64,000 nt of DNA. Origin: Clostridium fessum. Its GTDB lineage: Bacteria; Bacillota; Clostridia; Lachnospirales; Lachnospiraceae. This document shows, in pieces, positions 1 to 9,242 of this stretch; position 1 is the stretch's first letter, and each line of letters starts with the position of its first letter. Location of the stretch: NCBI RefSeq assembly GCF_003024715.1, contig NZ_PYLO01000003.1, forward strand, positions 62,001 to 126,000, given 5' to 3'. A model generated the notes under the pieces. That model had not been told where the DNA came from. It made no database searches and saw nothing but the letters and a program-made list of their open reading frames with translations. The translations under genes and the position numbers were made by a program.

Positions 1-119
1 ATCTTCTCCGCATCCTCTGCCATCTGAAGCTGTTCCGCCAAATCCCTCTCCCTCGCCTGCAATCCCGCAAGCTGTTCCCGGACTTTGGAAAGCTCCTTTA
101 CAATTCTCTCTTTCGTCAT
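1..119 (-). CDS. DUF4315-like small coiled-coil ICE protein (5' part only)
   Basis: Only the first 39 or so codons are in the window. The start is ATG at 119 with a purine-rich ribosome site (AGGAAGTGAGG) just upstream. The visible residues begin MTKERIVKELSKVREQLAG and continue as a charged, heptad-like helix rich in K, E, R, Q and L, which predicts a coiled coil. In related Clostridia conjugative elements a DUF4315 protein of about 80 residues follows the CD1108-type cell-wall hydrolase, and the position here matches. The function of the family is unknown. The family name rests on context and composition, so it is tentative. Confidence 0.6.
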   Translation of the reverse strand, partial: MTKERIVKELSKVREQLAGLQARERDLAEQLQMAEDAEK

Positions 120-140
120 CGTTCCTCACTTCCTGTTATT

Positions 141-2729
141 TTAATTTCCTGATAATCTTCCAAACGCATAAAAATGGCTCTGCCAATAGGACGAATTGAT
201 TGAAGCGTAACTGATTGGATCTCCGCAATGAATCATGACCCCGTTTCCGCAGTAAATCCCCACATGGCTGACTGGTACGCCCGAATTGTATGTACCTGTA
301 AAAAAGATAATATCCCCCGCCTTTGCATCTGCCGCCGACACAGGCGTACACTGGTTATAAATGCCCTGTGCTGTGGTTCGTGGCAGGTTATGGACACCGC
401 TGTTTGTAAATACCCAGCAGACAAAACCGGAACAGTCAAAGCTGGTGGACGGACTGGAGCCTCCCCATACATAGGGATAGTCTAAATATCTCGCCGCTTC
501 TTCCATAAGTGCCTGCACGGTTGCATCGTCATAGGAATCCGGCGGTATCACATTTCCTCCGCCGCTTCCGCTGCCCGGCGTTTCGCCATACAGCGTATCC
601 GTGCCTGCTTCAAAATAAAAAAGAGGGTTATAATATTCCCCCTGATACAGACATTCGATATGTAAATGACTTCCGGTACTGCTTCCCGTATTCCCTGTTG
701 TTCCGATCACATTTCCATGCGTCACGCTCTGTCCTGCCCGGACATTTAAGGTATCCATGTGGGCATATTTTGTGCAGTAGCCTTTTTCATCTTCAATCAC
801 TACATAATTTCCGTAATAGCTGTCATAAGTTGCGGTAGTTACTGTCCCGTCCATCGCCGCATATACGGTTGTTCCGGTAGGTACTGCAATATCTACGCCC
901 CGATGTAACTGTTCCTGCCCTGTGACCGGATTGATACGCCAGCCATAATAACTGCTCACATAGTTGTACCAATATAAATCAAGGGGCTTATAAAACTGCT
1001 GTGTCAGCCCGTGGGTCTGGTTATAAAAAGCATAGATTTCTCTCTGCTCCTCATTCATGCGTCCGGCAACTACTACGTTTAAATCTTTTGCTGTCAGGGT
1101 CACTTCCAGAATGGTTACGGTATATTCCTCTTCCACTTCATACTCGTATTCCTCTTCTGTTGTTTCCCCCGTAACCGGGTCTGTTACCGTATGAGTGCCT
1201 GTTTTTGTTACCGTCCTTGTCCTCGTTTCCTCTGTAGGATTTAGTGTCAACTCATACATTTCATCAAACAGATATTCTATTTCTGCCTGTACCTCACTTG
1301 CAGTAAATTCCGTATGGACTGCCGACAGATAGCTGATCAGTGCAAATGGGTCATGCCCGATAGATGCCAGATTATAACGGTACTCATCATAATCCGGATA
1401 AGTGGTTTCTATGGCATCAATCTCTGCCTGCAATTCTTTTTCCAGTTCAGAAAAAGCTAAATCTGCCGCATCTATTTCTGCCGGAACGCTCATATAACTT
1501 CCTGCCAGCGTGGTACTGATTCCTCCGGCAAACATCGCCCCACAGGAAGATACTGCTGTCATAATCATCACAAGAAGCACCGAAAAGGCTCCTATGGCAA
1601 GCAGAAGCGAAACATTTTTTGATGCAATCTCCTGTATCTTTCTGGCTGCCGCTGTAAAAAGATTCCCGGACTTCGCCGCTGTTTCCTTTGCGGCTTTCGC
1701 TGTCTGTCCCGCCCGTCTTGCTTTTGCATATTCCCGTTTGATACGCTGCTTTTGCAGTCTTTTCTGCAACTGCTTCTGAATGGTCTTTTCCTGCATTTCC
1801 GGATTTTCTTCCAAGAACTTCTGATAACGGAAATTGACCTCTTTCTGCATCTGCTTTTTCTCCAGCTTTGCAGCTTTCGCTCTCCGTCTTTCCGTTTTCC
1901 CTTTGTAATGCCCTTTGAAAAAGCGGTAAACATCTTCCCCGCTCTGCTCTGTCTTGTGGGCAGCCTCCACACCGGAATTTTCTTTCTCCACTTCGGCAAC
2001 CTTACTATGGGCAAAATTAGAAGATTCCATTCCCACCCTGCCAGCCGCTCTTTTTACCGGACTGTCCGGTTTGAATGGTTTCTCTTTTTTTACAGAAGTC
2101 AATACATACTTTGTTCTGCCCGTCTTTTCATCAAAAACACGCTCCAGAGAATACTCCGTTTTCTTTGGAATCTTCTTTCTTGCAGCTTCCGTCTTTTTTC
2201 TGGCTTTCTCCGCTTTCTTTTGCAGTCGGTCTAACTTTTTGCTTCCATGAAATTCCGGTTCTGCCTCTTCGGTAAAGGTAGTGTCCTTTGTCTGGAAATC
2301 CTGTTCAAAATCAAATTGCTTTACTCGCTCCCGGCTCTTTATCTCCCGCCTTTGATACCTGCCCTTTTTCTGTGACGAATGATAGGTGTCCCTGTGGCGG
2401 TAGTCATCGCTGGCAATTTTTCTACCCTGCTCCTCTCCGGCTTCCTCCGTAAAAGTGCTGTCCGGCTGCATAAAATCGCTTTTAGACTTCTCTCCGGCTT
2501 CTGCTCCCTCGGACTTTTGGACATTCTGTCCAGAAGCATCTGCTTTCTGATACTTCTTTGTATTTTTCGACCTCTGGACATCGTGTCCAGAAGTGGTATC
2601 TGCATCTCTCGGCTGATATGCTGCGGATTTTTTACCTTTACCCTCGTTTGCTTTCTTTGGAATTTCTCCGGTAAAGGTTTTTTTCTCCTGTGCAAATGCA
2701 GCCGGTTTCTGTTTCTTTTTCTCCGCCAC
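141..2729 (-). CDS. CD1108-type conjugative cell-wall hydrolase (M23 + NlpC/P60)
   Basis: An 862-residue membrane-anchored peptidoglycan hydrolase of the conjugation machinery. Residues 1 to about 375 are very rich in Lys, Glu and Arg and are probably cytoplasmic. One membrane segment lies near 375-400. A spacer follows, then an M23 metallopeptidase domain at about 595-705 (HRGVD and HLH zinc motifs), then an NlpC/P60 cysteine peptidase at about 735-862 (DCSGF, SHVGIY, HCG). Such proteins open the wall locally so that the type IV secretion channel can cross it, as Tn916 Orf14 and the CD1108 family do. The stop of this gene touches the small gene downstream, and its start abuts the VirB4 stop. 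Two copies of the ICE palindrome are translated within the N-terminal region as SGQNVQK and SGHDVQR. Confidence 0.93.
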   Translation of the reverse strand: MAEKKKQKPAAFAQEKKTFTGEIPKKANEGKGKKSAAYQPRDADTTSGHDVQRSKNTKKYQKADASGQNVQKSEGAEAGEKSKSDFMQPDSTFTEEAGEEQGRKIASDDYRHRDTYHSSQKKGRYQRREIKSRERVKQFDFEQDFQTKDTTFTEEAEPEFHGSKKLDRLQKKAEKARKKTEAARKKIPKKTEYSLERVFDEKTGRTKYVLTSVKKEKPFKPDSPVKRAAGRVGMESSNFAHSKVAEVEKENSGVEAAHKTEQSGEDVYRFFKGHYKGKTERRRAKAAKLEKKQMQKEVNFRYQKFLEENPEMQEKTIQKQLQKRLQKQRIKREYAKARRAGQTAKAAKETAAKSGNLFTAAARKIQEIASKNVSLLLAIGAFSVLLVMIMTAVSSCGAMFAGGISTTLAGSYMSVPAEIDAADLAFSELEKELQAEIDAIETTYPDYDEYRYNLASIGHDPFALISYLSAVHTEFTASEVQAEIEYLFDEMYELTLNPTEETRTRTVTKTGTHTVTDPVTGETTEEEYEYEVEEEYTVTILEVTLTAKDLNVVVAGRMNEEQREIYAFYNQTHGLTQQFYKPLDLYWYNYVSSYYGWRINPVTGQEQLHRGVDIAVPTGTTVYAAMDGTVTTATYDSYYGNYVVIEDEKGYCTKYAHMDTLNVRAGQSVTHGNVIGTTGNTGSSTGSHLHIECLYQGEYYNPLFYFEAGTDTLYGETPGSGSGGGNVIPPDSYDDATVQALMEEAARYLDYPYVWGGSSPSTSFDCSGFVCWVFTNSGVHNLPRTTAQGIYNQCTPVSAADAKAGDIIFFTGTYNSGVPVSHVGIYCGNGVMIHCGDPISYASINSSYWQSHFYAFGRLSGN
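2518..2590. repeat. ICE palindrome, two copies (translated)
   Basis: Two copies of the ICE palindrome lie 44 bp apart inside the hydrolase gene. The first is GGACATTCTGTCC (2519-2531), a variant. The second is GGACATCGTGTCC (2576-2588), the standard form. Both are in frame and encode SGQNVQK and SGHDVQR. Confidence 0.85.
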
Positions 2730-5179
2730 TACTCATTTACCTCCTGCCTTACACTTTCCTCTGGTTTGGTATTCATAACCGCAAAGGTCTTGGTATCTAC
2801 CGGATATTTATCTACGAACGGAATAACCACGTTGTCAAACAGAATCAGTCCGCACCCCGGCTCGGAATTGGTTACATGGGCAAGCTGTTTTTCTGACAAT
2901 CCCAGCTTATCTGCAAGGATTGCCTGATCCTTTGCATTTTGATTCAGGAGATATACAAAATCGGAATTGCCGAGGATTCCCTCGATTTCCTCCGACTTCA
3001 AAAAATCGCCTACGTTCTGCGTCAGCCCCGTAGGAATACCGCCCCACTTACGGAAACGCTTCCAGATTTCCACCGAATAGATAGCGGTCTGCTTCTCCTT
3101 CAGCAAAAGGTGGAACTCATCACAATAATAGCGGGTGGCAATCTTACGCTCCCGGTTCTGCGATACCCTGTTCCAGACCGCATCCTGTACGATTAACATT
3201 CCAAGCTCTTTCAACTGGTTTCCCAAGTCCCTGATGTCAAAGCACATGATACGGTTCTGACTGTCTACATTCGTCCTGTGGTTAAAATAATTCTGCGAAC
3301 CATGCACATATAGCACAAGGGAGTTTGCAATCCGTTCTGCCTTTTTGTTCTTATGCTCTAACAGGGCATTATACAAATCCTCAAGGATAGGCATATTCTC
3401 CGGTACGGGATTTTCAAAATAAGCATCGTAAATATGACGGATACATTCGTCAATGATACCTTTCTCATCATTTTCCAGACCGTTCTTTCCTCCGGCAATC
3501 AAGTCACACAGAGTAATGATAAAATCGGATTTCAGCTTTAAGGCTTCCTTATCCCCTTTATGGGAAAGCTGAATGTCCATCGGATTTAAATAATCTTTGG
3601 AATTGGTTGCCAGCCTTACCACCTGTCCGTGCAATGCTCCCACAAGGGCAAAATACTCGCCCTCCGGATCGCAGACCACAATATCGTCCTTTGTCATCAG
3701 GAAACAGGAAAGAATCTCACGCTTTGCACTAAAAGACTTACCACTTCCCGGTGTACCAAGAATCACACCGTTTGGTGTACGAAGCCGTTTCCGGTCTGCC
3801 ATAATCATGTTGTTGGAAAGGGCATTTAAACCATAATAAATAGCCGGAGCTGGCATAAATAATTCCTGCGTACAGAACGGTACTAAGATAGCGGTACTCT
3901 TTGTTGTCAAATCCCGTTCAATTCCCGTATCGTTGCACCCGATTGGTGCCGATGCCATCAGTCCCTGCTCCTGTAAATACTGCATACATCTGAGGTTGCA
4001 GTTCGCCTGTTGGATAATGCCGGATACCCTCTGCGTGATATTTTCCAGTTCCCGCTTGTTTCTGCCATAGCAGGTCAGAAGAAATGTCATCTTTACCATT
4101 TTCTGATTGCTGCTGTTTAAATCGTCCAAAAGGTCAAGGGTATCTTTTTCATAAGTGATAATGTCCGTTGGAAGAATGTCCATGTCATAACCTGACCTTA
4201 CCGCCTTTTTCTGCTCTTCAATCTTCATCTTCTGAATATTCGTCAAAGCACCTTTTAGCATCTTAATCGCCTTGACCGGATCCATTGTCTGCATATGCAT
4301 GGTAATAGTCAGGTTCGCATCCAGATCAAGAAGCTTTTTCAACAACTCATCATCAAACTTCGGGGCAATAATATCCAGATAATGCACACTGCCATACATT
4401 TTTCCCGCCTTAAAACGACTCGGATAGCGAAAATCAAATCCCGGCGGAGCGATGTAATCTTTCACACTTTTTCCCGACTCCGCCAGTTCCTTAAAAGAAA
4501 AACGGAAAGGCTCCATAGTATCCTGGTTAAAATACTCATGCAGGATACGCAGACGTTCCTTTCCGTCAAGGCTCTTAGCGTGTGTGCCCAGATTAGTCAA
4601 ATTTTTAATCACATCTGCTTCAATGCTGACAAGTTTTGCCCTTGCCTCCTTAAAGCCTTTACTCTCAATTCCAAAAATCAGATACTTTGATTTGATAATA
4701 CCGTTATTTCCCTTTGCAGCCTGTTTCTTTAACATCTGCGTGTATTCCTCACGAATATCATCAAAATCATCTGCCTGCAATGGAATGTCAAACTGGTCAA
4801 TTAAGGTCTGCTCGTTAACCTGTCGGTTGAACAGGAACAGCTCAAATTTAATAGACGGGTCAAAATAATTGATAAGCCTGCTGTATTCCTCCAGTATTTC
4901 CCCCTTATCCTCGATTTCCAGCAGGTCATAATTTATATCGTAAAACTCCACCATTTTCGTATAAAAGCCAGAAGTGACCTGACAGATACCGTCCCGGTAC
5001 ATCTTCTGAAAGGTAATGGTCTTCTGTGCTGTGGTGGGCTTTTCTGCGTTTTTATTCGTTCCGGCAAGCATGTGTTTTAACTCCGCAAGCCTTCTCCGCT
5101 CCACAAAGGTCAGCCCCGGCTTCGTTTTTCCTTTTTTCTTATGTCTGTCCGGCTTTTCTGCCGCCTGCTTTTTCTTCAA
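2729..5179 (-). CDS. VirB4-like conjugal transfer ATPase (CD1110 type)
   Basis: An 816-residue ATPase that powers the type IV secretion channel of the conjugative element. It has an N-terminal VirB4 (CagE/TrbE-like) region, a Walker A motif GTPGSGKSF in the middle of the chain near residue 470, and a Walker B motif with DEFHLLL near 665. A C-terminal motor domain follows. I place the start at TTG (5179), because a strong GAGGAGG site sits 9 nt before it. This makes it overlap the end of the PrgI gene by 41 bp, which suggests coupled translation. The order VirB6-PrgI-VirB4-hydrolase is the standard one for this family of Clostridia elements. Length and motifs look complete, so it is probably functional. 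Confidence 0.95.
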   Translation of the reverse strand: MKKKQAAEKPDRHKKKGKTKPGLTFVERRRLAELKHMLAGTNKNAEKPTTAQKTITFQKMYRDGICQVTSGFYTKMVEFYDINYDLLEIEDKGEILEEYSRLINYFDPSIKFELFLFNRQVNEQTLIDQFDIPLQADDFDDIREEYTQMLKKQAAKGNNGIIKSKYLIFGIESKGFKEARAKLVSIEADVIKNLTNLGTHAKSLDGKERLRILHEYFNQDTMEPFRFSFKELAESGKSVKDYIAPPGFDFRYPSRFKAGKMYGSVHYLDIIAPKFDDELLKKLLDLDANLTITMHMQTMDPVKAIKMLKGALTNIQKMKIEEQKKAVRSGYDMDILPTDIITYEKDTLDLLDDLNSSNQKMVKMTFLLTCYGRNKRELENITQRVSGIIQQANCNLRCMQYLQEQGLMASAPIGCNDTGIERDLTTKSTAILVPFCTQELFMPAPAIYYGLNALSNNMIMADRKRLRTPNGVILGTPGSGKSFSAKREILSCFLMTKDDIVVCDPEGEYFALVGALHGQVVRLATNSKDYLNPMDIQLSHKGDKEALKLKSDFIITLCDLIAGGKNGLENDEKGIIDECIRHIYDAYFENPVPENMPILEDLYNALLEHKNKKAERIANSLVLYVHGSQNYFNHRTNVDSQNRIMCFDIRDLGNQLKELGMLIVQDAVWNRVSQNRERKIATRYYCDEFHLLLKEKQTAIYSVEIWKRFRKWGGIPTGLTQNVGDFLKSEEIEGILGNSDFVYLLNQNAKDQAILADKLGLSEKQLAHVTNSEPGCGLILFDNVVIPFVDKYPVDTKTFAVMNTKPEESVRQEVNE

Positions 5180-5534
5180 GTTTACGCACCTCCTCTTTTA
5201 TACGCTCTGTTTCTTCTAATCTTCTGTAAATATTTTCTGATTTGTAGGGACGAATCCCCGGTGTGAGGAATTTCTGCCTTATCATAAAATACAGAATCTT
5301 CTCTGCCGGAAATCCGTCCTTCTCATACATTGCCAGAAAGAAAAAAGGCAGCATGACCGCTACCATCAAAAGTGCCGATGCCTGTGTGCCGATAAACCCT
5401 TTTGTAAAAATGTAAAAGGGAATCCCTACCGCACCTGCACCGCTGAAGCAAATAAGCTGGCGTTTCGTCAGATTTAACGCTACTTTTGTCTTTATGCCGC
5501 TTAAATTCTTTGGCACTGCTACGGATATTGCCAT
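5139..5534 (-). CDS. PrgI-family membrane protein (VirB3-like)
   Basis: A 131-residue protein starting MAISVAVPKNLSGIKTKVAL. Two hydrophobic stretches at about 28-48 and 52-72 (ICFSGAGAVGIPFYIF, ALLMVAVMLPFFFLAMY) form a membrane hairpin, and a charged amphipathic C-terminal tail rich in E, R and K follows. PrgI proteins are the Gram-positive counterpart of the VirB3 channel subunit and normally sit directly before VirB4, as here. The C-terminal 41 bp overlap the VirB4 start. Confidence 0.88.
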   Translation of the reverse strand: MAISVAVPKNLSGIKTKVALNLTKRQLICFSGAGAVGIPFYIFTKGFIGTQASALLMVAVMLPFFFLAMYEKDGFPAEKILYFMIRQKFLTPGIRPYKSENIYRRLEETERIKEEVRKLEEKAGGRKAGQT

Positions 5535-5597
5535 AACATCACAGCCGGAGCTGATACTGCAAGCCCCGGCTGTTCCCTCCTTTCTTTGAAATGTGTT

Positions 5598-6470
5598 CTA
5601 ATGAGCATTCCAGATTGATTTCGCAAGGGAACCTGTCTTGAACAGGCTGAAACACAGAACAACGGTATAAGCTGCCACCGACCACAGTGCTGTGTGCAGA
5701 TTGTCCGCAACCGCAATGCCGGATACCAGCACCGCATAGATTGCCACGCATACCATAATGAAAAATCCCTGAAACGCCAGTGAACACAGTCCCTTGATAT
5801 AATTGTTGCCGATACCGCCCCATTCCCGGTTACTGAATGTGGCAAAGGGAACCGGAGCTACTGAAATATAAAGGTAGATTTCAATCATTCTCCCGAAAAG
5901 CATGACGGTAATAAGCAGGGAGATGATTTTCATACATAAGCTGACAATCATAGTTTCGATACCAAGCCCGATCAGCTCGCCGATGCCCATTGTATCAATC
6001 TGACTGTCAAACATGGTTTTTAGGGTATCCGTCACATCAATGGTAGTGGAACCCGAAACAATACCGCCTGCTCTGGTCACGATATGGTTTCCCACATCAA
6101 AAATCGCCATTGTGATGTCAAAGGTGTAGCTGAGAAGCAGCACAGCGATACAGGCTTTGATAAGGTAACGGAAAAAGAACTCGCTTCCTACTTCATGCAT
6201 ATTGTTCTTATCCATGACCATTGTAATCAGCTCATAGCAGAGTATCGCACTGATGATCATGCCCGCTATGGGTATCATCACATTTTCCGAAAGGTTCTCT
6301 ATCATAGAAAACACTCCGCTGTTCCATGAACTGGGTGTCCTGCCGACTTCCCCTGCGATTGTTCCGACCTTATCATTCACATCTGTAAACATCGTAGTAA
6401 GGTTGTCCATGACCCACCCTTGCAGTATTTCCTTTATAAATTCAGTTATCTTGTCGAGAATCGCTCCCAT
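5598..6470 (-). CDS. VirB6/TrbL-like channel protein (CD1112 type)
   Basis: A 290-residue polytopic membrane protein beginning MGAILDKITEFIKEILQGW. After an N-terminal amphipathic region it shows five or six hydrophobic helices, including MIPIAGMIISAILCYELI, IAVLLLSYTFDITMAIF, MIVSLCMKIISLLITVMLF and GFFIMVCVAIYAVLVSGI. It corresponds to the VirB6/TrbL inner-membrane channel component in the CD1112 family of mobile elements. It lies 3 bp after the Maff2 gene and 63 bp before PrgI, so it is part of the transfer operon. Confidence 0.9.
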   Translation of the reverse strand: MGAILDKITEFIKEILQGWVMDNLTTMFTDVNDKVGTIAGEVGRTPSSWNSGVFSMIENLSENVMIPIAGMIISAILCYELITMVMDKNNMHEVGSEFFFRYLIKACIAVLLLSYTFDITMAIFDVGNHIVTRAGGIVSGSTTIDVTDTLKTMFDSQIDTMGIGELIGLGIETMIVSLCMKIISLLITVMLFGRMIEIYLYISVAPVPFATFSNREWGGIGNNYIKGLCSLAFQGFFIMVCVAIYAVLVSGIAVADNLHTALWSVAAYTVVLCFSLFKTGSLAKSIWNAH

Positions 6471-6473
6471 GAC

Positions 6474-6689
6474 TTAGGAAAACAGGCTTGTAAGCTGCGG
6501 AATTACCGTCTGTGCCACAATTACAATACCGCCACCCGCCATGAGCTGCTTGACCCCTTGTGATTTTGCCCCTGGGTTATCATTTCCGTATCCCTCAAGA
6601 AGATTGATAACGCCCCATACTGCCACGCCTGCTCCGATTGCGGTTACAACGGTCTTTAATCCTGTTACTGCTGATGTAAAAAATGCCAT
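6474..6689 (-). CDS. Maff2-family small membrane protein
   Basis: A 71-residue protein beginning MAFFTSAVTGLKTVVTAIGAG, the sequence from which the Maff2 family takes its name. It has two hydrophobic helices (about 14-30 and 47-66) separated by a polar loop (EGYGNDNPGAKSQG). Its size, glycine-rich helices and place just before the VirB6-like gene resemble VirB2-type pilin-like subunits. That role is inferred from position rather than shown. It is almost always found between the coupling protein and VirB6 genes in these elements. Confidence 0.92.
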   Translation of the reverse strand: MAFFTSAVTGLKTVVTAIGAGVAVWGVINLLEGYGNDNPGAKSQGVKQLMAGGGIVIVAQTVIPQLTSLFS

Positions 6690-6775
6690 ATTCAGTTACC
6701 TCGTTCTTTCCGAAAATTTATTTTTTGCAAAAAATAAGGAGCATTGCTTTCTATCCGCAAAACTCCTGTACCTCT

Positions 6776-6788
6776 GGACATCGTGTCC
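6776..6788. repeat. ICE palindrome, intergenic copy
   Basis: GGACATCGTGTCC lies between the VirD4 stop and the Maff2 start, about 85 bp ahead of the Maff2 start codon. It is the same 13 bp palindrome found in six other places in the element. Confidence 0.85.
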
Positions 6789-6796
6789 AAATGTTC

Positions 6797-8650
6797 CTAT
6801 TCAGTTGTATCCGGGGAAATCTCCCCGCATTCAAAGGCTTCATCTACCTTTGTCTTTTCTGTGACCTTCAAGTGGTGCAGATGTTTCACATACTGTTCCA
6901 TATCAAAGGCATTTTTCTTGTCATAATCGGACAGCTCTTTGTACCGCTTGTGCTTCGTTATATCGAATTTATCCGAGAAAAATGGTCTGACACCTCTAAG
7001 CTGCATAATACATTTCCCGCCATCCATGACAGCAATCTCATCTTGGCTCATCAGTTCCTTTCCGGTCTTTTGGTAATTCAGACCGTAGGACTGGCTCGTC
7101 CCCCTCGTATCCGAGGTGTTGTACAGGTCAATGGTTTCTTTCCCCAATACCTCTGCTAATTCCTTTAGGGTGGTCTTTTCCTTTCCTCCGAGAAACAGCG
7201 TAGTGTCGCAGTTGCCCTCTATGGTATCGGCATTGTCCCTGTAAATCGCTTTGAGCTGTGATTTTGACTGCAAAATAATAGAAGCTGATATTTCCCTGCT
7301 TCGGATCGTAGCAATCAGCTTCTCAAACTGTGGAATCTGCCCGATGTTCGCAAACTCATCAAGGAGCATACGCACATGAACCGGGAGCCTTCCGTTATAA
7401 ACATCGTCTGCCTTGTCGCAAAGCAAATTAAAGAGCTGGGAATACATGATAGACACCACAAAGTTAAACGTAGCATCTGTATCAGAAATAATAACGAACA
7501 ACGCTGTTTTTTCCTCTCCCAGCGTGTCAAGCTCCAGTTCATCATATTCCATCAGGTCACGCAGCTCTTTTATATCAAATGGTGCTAACCTCGCACCGCA
7601 GCTAATCAGAATCGACTTCGCTGTTTTTCCTGCCGCAAGCTTATATTTCTTATACTGCCTTACAGCAAAATGGTTCGGGTCTTTTTCCTCCAGCTCCTCA
7701 AAGAGCAGATCAACAGCATTTTTGAAGTTTTCATCGTCCTCTCTTGCTTCACTTGCATCAATCATATCAATCAGCATGGCGAAATTCTGTTCTTCCTCCG
7801 GTGCTTCGTACCAGATGTATGCAATCAATGCTGTATAATAGAGTTTTTCTGCTTTGACCCAAAAGTCCTCACCGGATTGCTGCCCCTCTCCTTTTGTGTT
7901 GACTATGATTGTGTTGACGAGTTTCAAAATGTCCTTTTCGCTCCGCAGATAAGCAAATGGATTATAATGCATGGATTTTGCAAAGTTTATGGTGTTGAGG
8001 ACTTTAATCTTATACTTGCCCCGCTTCAGCATCTTCCCACATTCCACTAAGATTGTGCCTTTCGGGTCAGTGACGCAATAGGACGAGTGCATCTGCATCA
8101 GGTTCGGCTTCACGAAAAATCTTGTTTTACCGGAGCCGGAACCGCCAATCACAAGAATATTTTTATTTCTTGCATACTTCGGTTCTTTCGGTCTGCCGGA
8201 CATCATCAGACGCTCCGTAGCGGTCAGAAGAATATTATTTTCAAATACAGAATCCATATATGGCTCTATATCTTTGGCATTCCCCCACCGTGCAGAACCG
8301 TATTCCACACCCTGCCGGAATTTCTTGGCATTCTTCGCCTTATAATAAACAATGAATTTTAAGGCAACGCCTCCGGCGATTCCAATCAGCAAATCACTCA
8401 GAAAAAAACTGGGGAACGGATTGGAAAACATCCTGTCCATTTGGCTCATTACTACCATCATCTTGTCAGACGCATTACTGCCCTCTGCCACTCTCCATAA
8501 AAATGCTGCCTTATTACAGAAGTACCCGGCAAGCACATAGGGAAGATTCAGCAGTATCAGCTTTTTAACATCTGCACTTTTTGCTTTTTCCTTCAGCTTT
8601 TTGGGGACAGCTTTTAAATCTTTGGTAATGCCTGCTATGATATTAGTCAT
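6797..8650 (-). CDS. VirD4/TraG-type coupling protein (CD1115 type)
   Basis: A 617-residue type IV coupling protein, which links the relaxase-DNA complex to the secretion channel. Two N-terminal membrane helices (about 30-52 and 85-106) are followed by the cytoplasmic ATPase: Walker A GGSGSGKTRF near residue 170, CVTDPKGT, and Walker B LLDEFANIG near 420. A C-terminal MSQDEIAVMDGGKCI-type segment follows. The start codon overlaps the PcfB stop (ATGA), so translation is probably coupled. PcfB and VirD4 homologues act together in the pCF10 system (PcfB-PcfC), which supports the pairing. Confidence 0.95.
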   Translation of the reverse strand: MTNIIAGITKDLKAVPKKLKEKAKSADVKKLILLNLPYVLAGYFCNKAAFLWRVAEGSNASDKMMVVMSQMDRMFSNPFPSFFLSDLLIGIAGGVALKFIVYYKAKNAKKFRQGVEYGSARWGNAKDIEPYMDSVFENNILLTATERLMMSGRPKEPKYARNKNILVIGGSGSGKTRFFVKPNLMQMHSSYCVTDPKGTILVECGKMLKRGKYKIKVLNTINFAKSMHYNPFAYLRSEKDILKLVNTIIVNTKGEGQQSGEDFWVKAEKLYYTALIAYIWYEAPEEEQNFAMLIDMIDASEAREDDENFKNAVDLLFEELEEKDPNHFAVRQYKKYKLAAGKTAKSILISCGARLAPFDIKELRDLMEYDELELDTLGEEKTALFVIISDTDATFNFVVSIMYSQLFNLLCDKADDVYNGRLPVHVRMLLDEFANIGQIPQFEKLIATIRSREISASIILQSKSQLKAIYRDNADTIEGNCDTTLFLGGKEKTTLKELAEVLGKETIDLYNTSDTRGTSQSYGLNYQKTGKELMSQDEIAVMDGGKCIMQLRGVRPFFSDKFDITKHKRYKELSDYDKKNAFDMEQYVKHLHHLKVTEKTKVDEAFECGEISPDTTE

Positions 8651-9123
8651 AGGCTCTGCCCCCTGTCCTTATTCTTTTCCCGGCTCCGTTCTTTGTTCTG
8701 ATCCTTTGATACCACATCCCGGAAATGCTTTAATTTCTGCCTTACAGAAGTCCTACTGTTCTTTTTCTCATTTCCATAAACAAATTCCTTAAATGCCTGT
8801 GCCACAGCATCGGCATCCCTGCCCTTGAAAAATACCAGATACTTCGGTGGCTCGGTGGTCTTATCCTTTTTCACAGCAAAATCAACATTGTATTTACGAG
8901 CTACCCGCTCAAAGGATTTGATATTGCCATCTGTGATTTCAATGGATGAAGCACCTGCACCCTCGCCCACCAGTTCCTTAACCGACACTTTCCCATGCGT
9001 TTTCTGTGCCTGTTTTCTGCAATGATTCAGATACATTCTCATGGCAGATTTCAGGATATTGGCATCCAGCTTTGCAGCCTTAATCACAAGGGCGATTGTT
9101 TTCTGCGTTACTTCTTCCTGCAT
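8647..9123 (-). CDS. PcfB-family conjugation accessory protein
   Basis: A 158-residue protein beginning MQEEVTQKTIALVIKAAKLD, of the PcfB (DUF3801) family. The N-terminal half is helical and the middle carries the typical DFAVKKDKTTEPPKYLVFFKGRD segment. The C-terminus is very basic (KKNSRTSVRQKL, KNKERSREKNKDRGQ). PcfB-type proteins bind the relaxosome and hand it to the coupling protein. The gene has a strong GGAGG ribosome site, is preceded by a 12-codon leader, and overlaps the VirD4 gene by 4 bp. Confidence 0.88.
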   Translation of the reverse strand: MQEEVTQKTIALVIKAAKLDANILKSAMRMYLNHCRKQAQKTHGKVSVKELVGEGAGASSIEITDGNIKSFERVARKYNVDFAVKKDKTTEPPKYLVFFKGRDADAVAQAFKEFVYGNEKKNSRTSVRQKLKHFRDVVSKDQNKERSREKNKDRGQSL

Positions 9124-9158
9124 CTGTACCTCCTTCTTTCCTTTTTACTGCTGTTCCT

Positions 9159-9197
9159 TCAGGGCGGAACAAGCAGCCGATGTAGTAAATATTTCAT
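9159..9197 (-). CDS. 12-residue leader peptide ahead of pcfB-virD4
   Basis: A 12-codon reading frame, MKYLLHRLLVPP, with a strong ribosome site (AAGGAG, 5 nt before ATG 9197). It lies between the ICE palindrome at 9218-9230 and the PcfB gene and ends 36 bp before the PcfB start. The good ribosome site and the double proline at the end suggest that it is translated and could act as a regulatory leader. It could also be a chance frame, as nothing else proves expression. Confidence 0.45.
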   Translation of the reverse strand: MKYLLHRLLVPP

Positions 9198-9217
9198 GTT
9201 CTCTCCTTTCCGCTTCT

Positions 9218-9230
9218 GGACATCGTGTCC
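9218..9230. repeat. ICE palindrome, upstream of leader peptide
   Basis: GGACATCGTGTCC, followed on the minus strand by AGAAGCGGAAAGGAG, i.e. a ribosome binding site 8 nt downstream. The same arrangement occurs at 11086-11098. Confidence 0.85.
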
Positions 9231-9242
9231 AAAAATTCTGAT

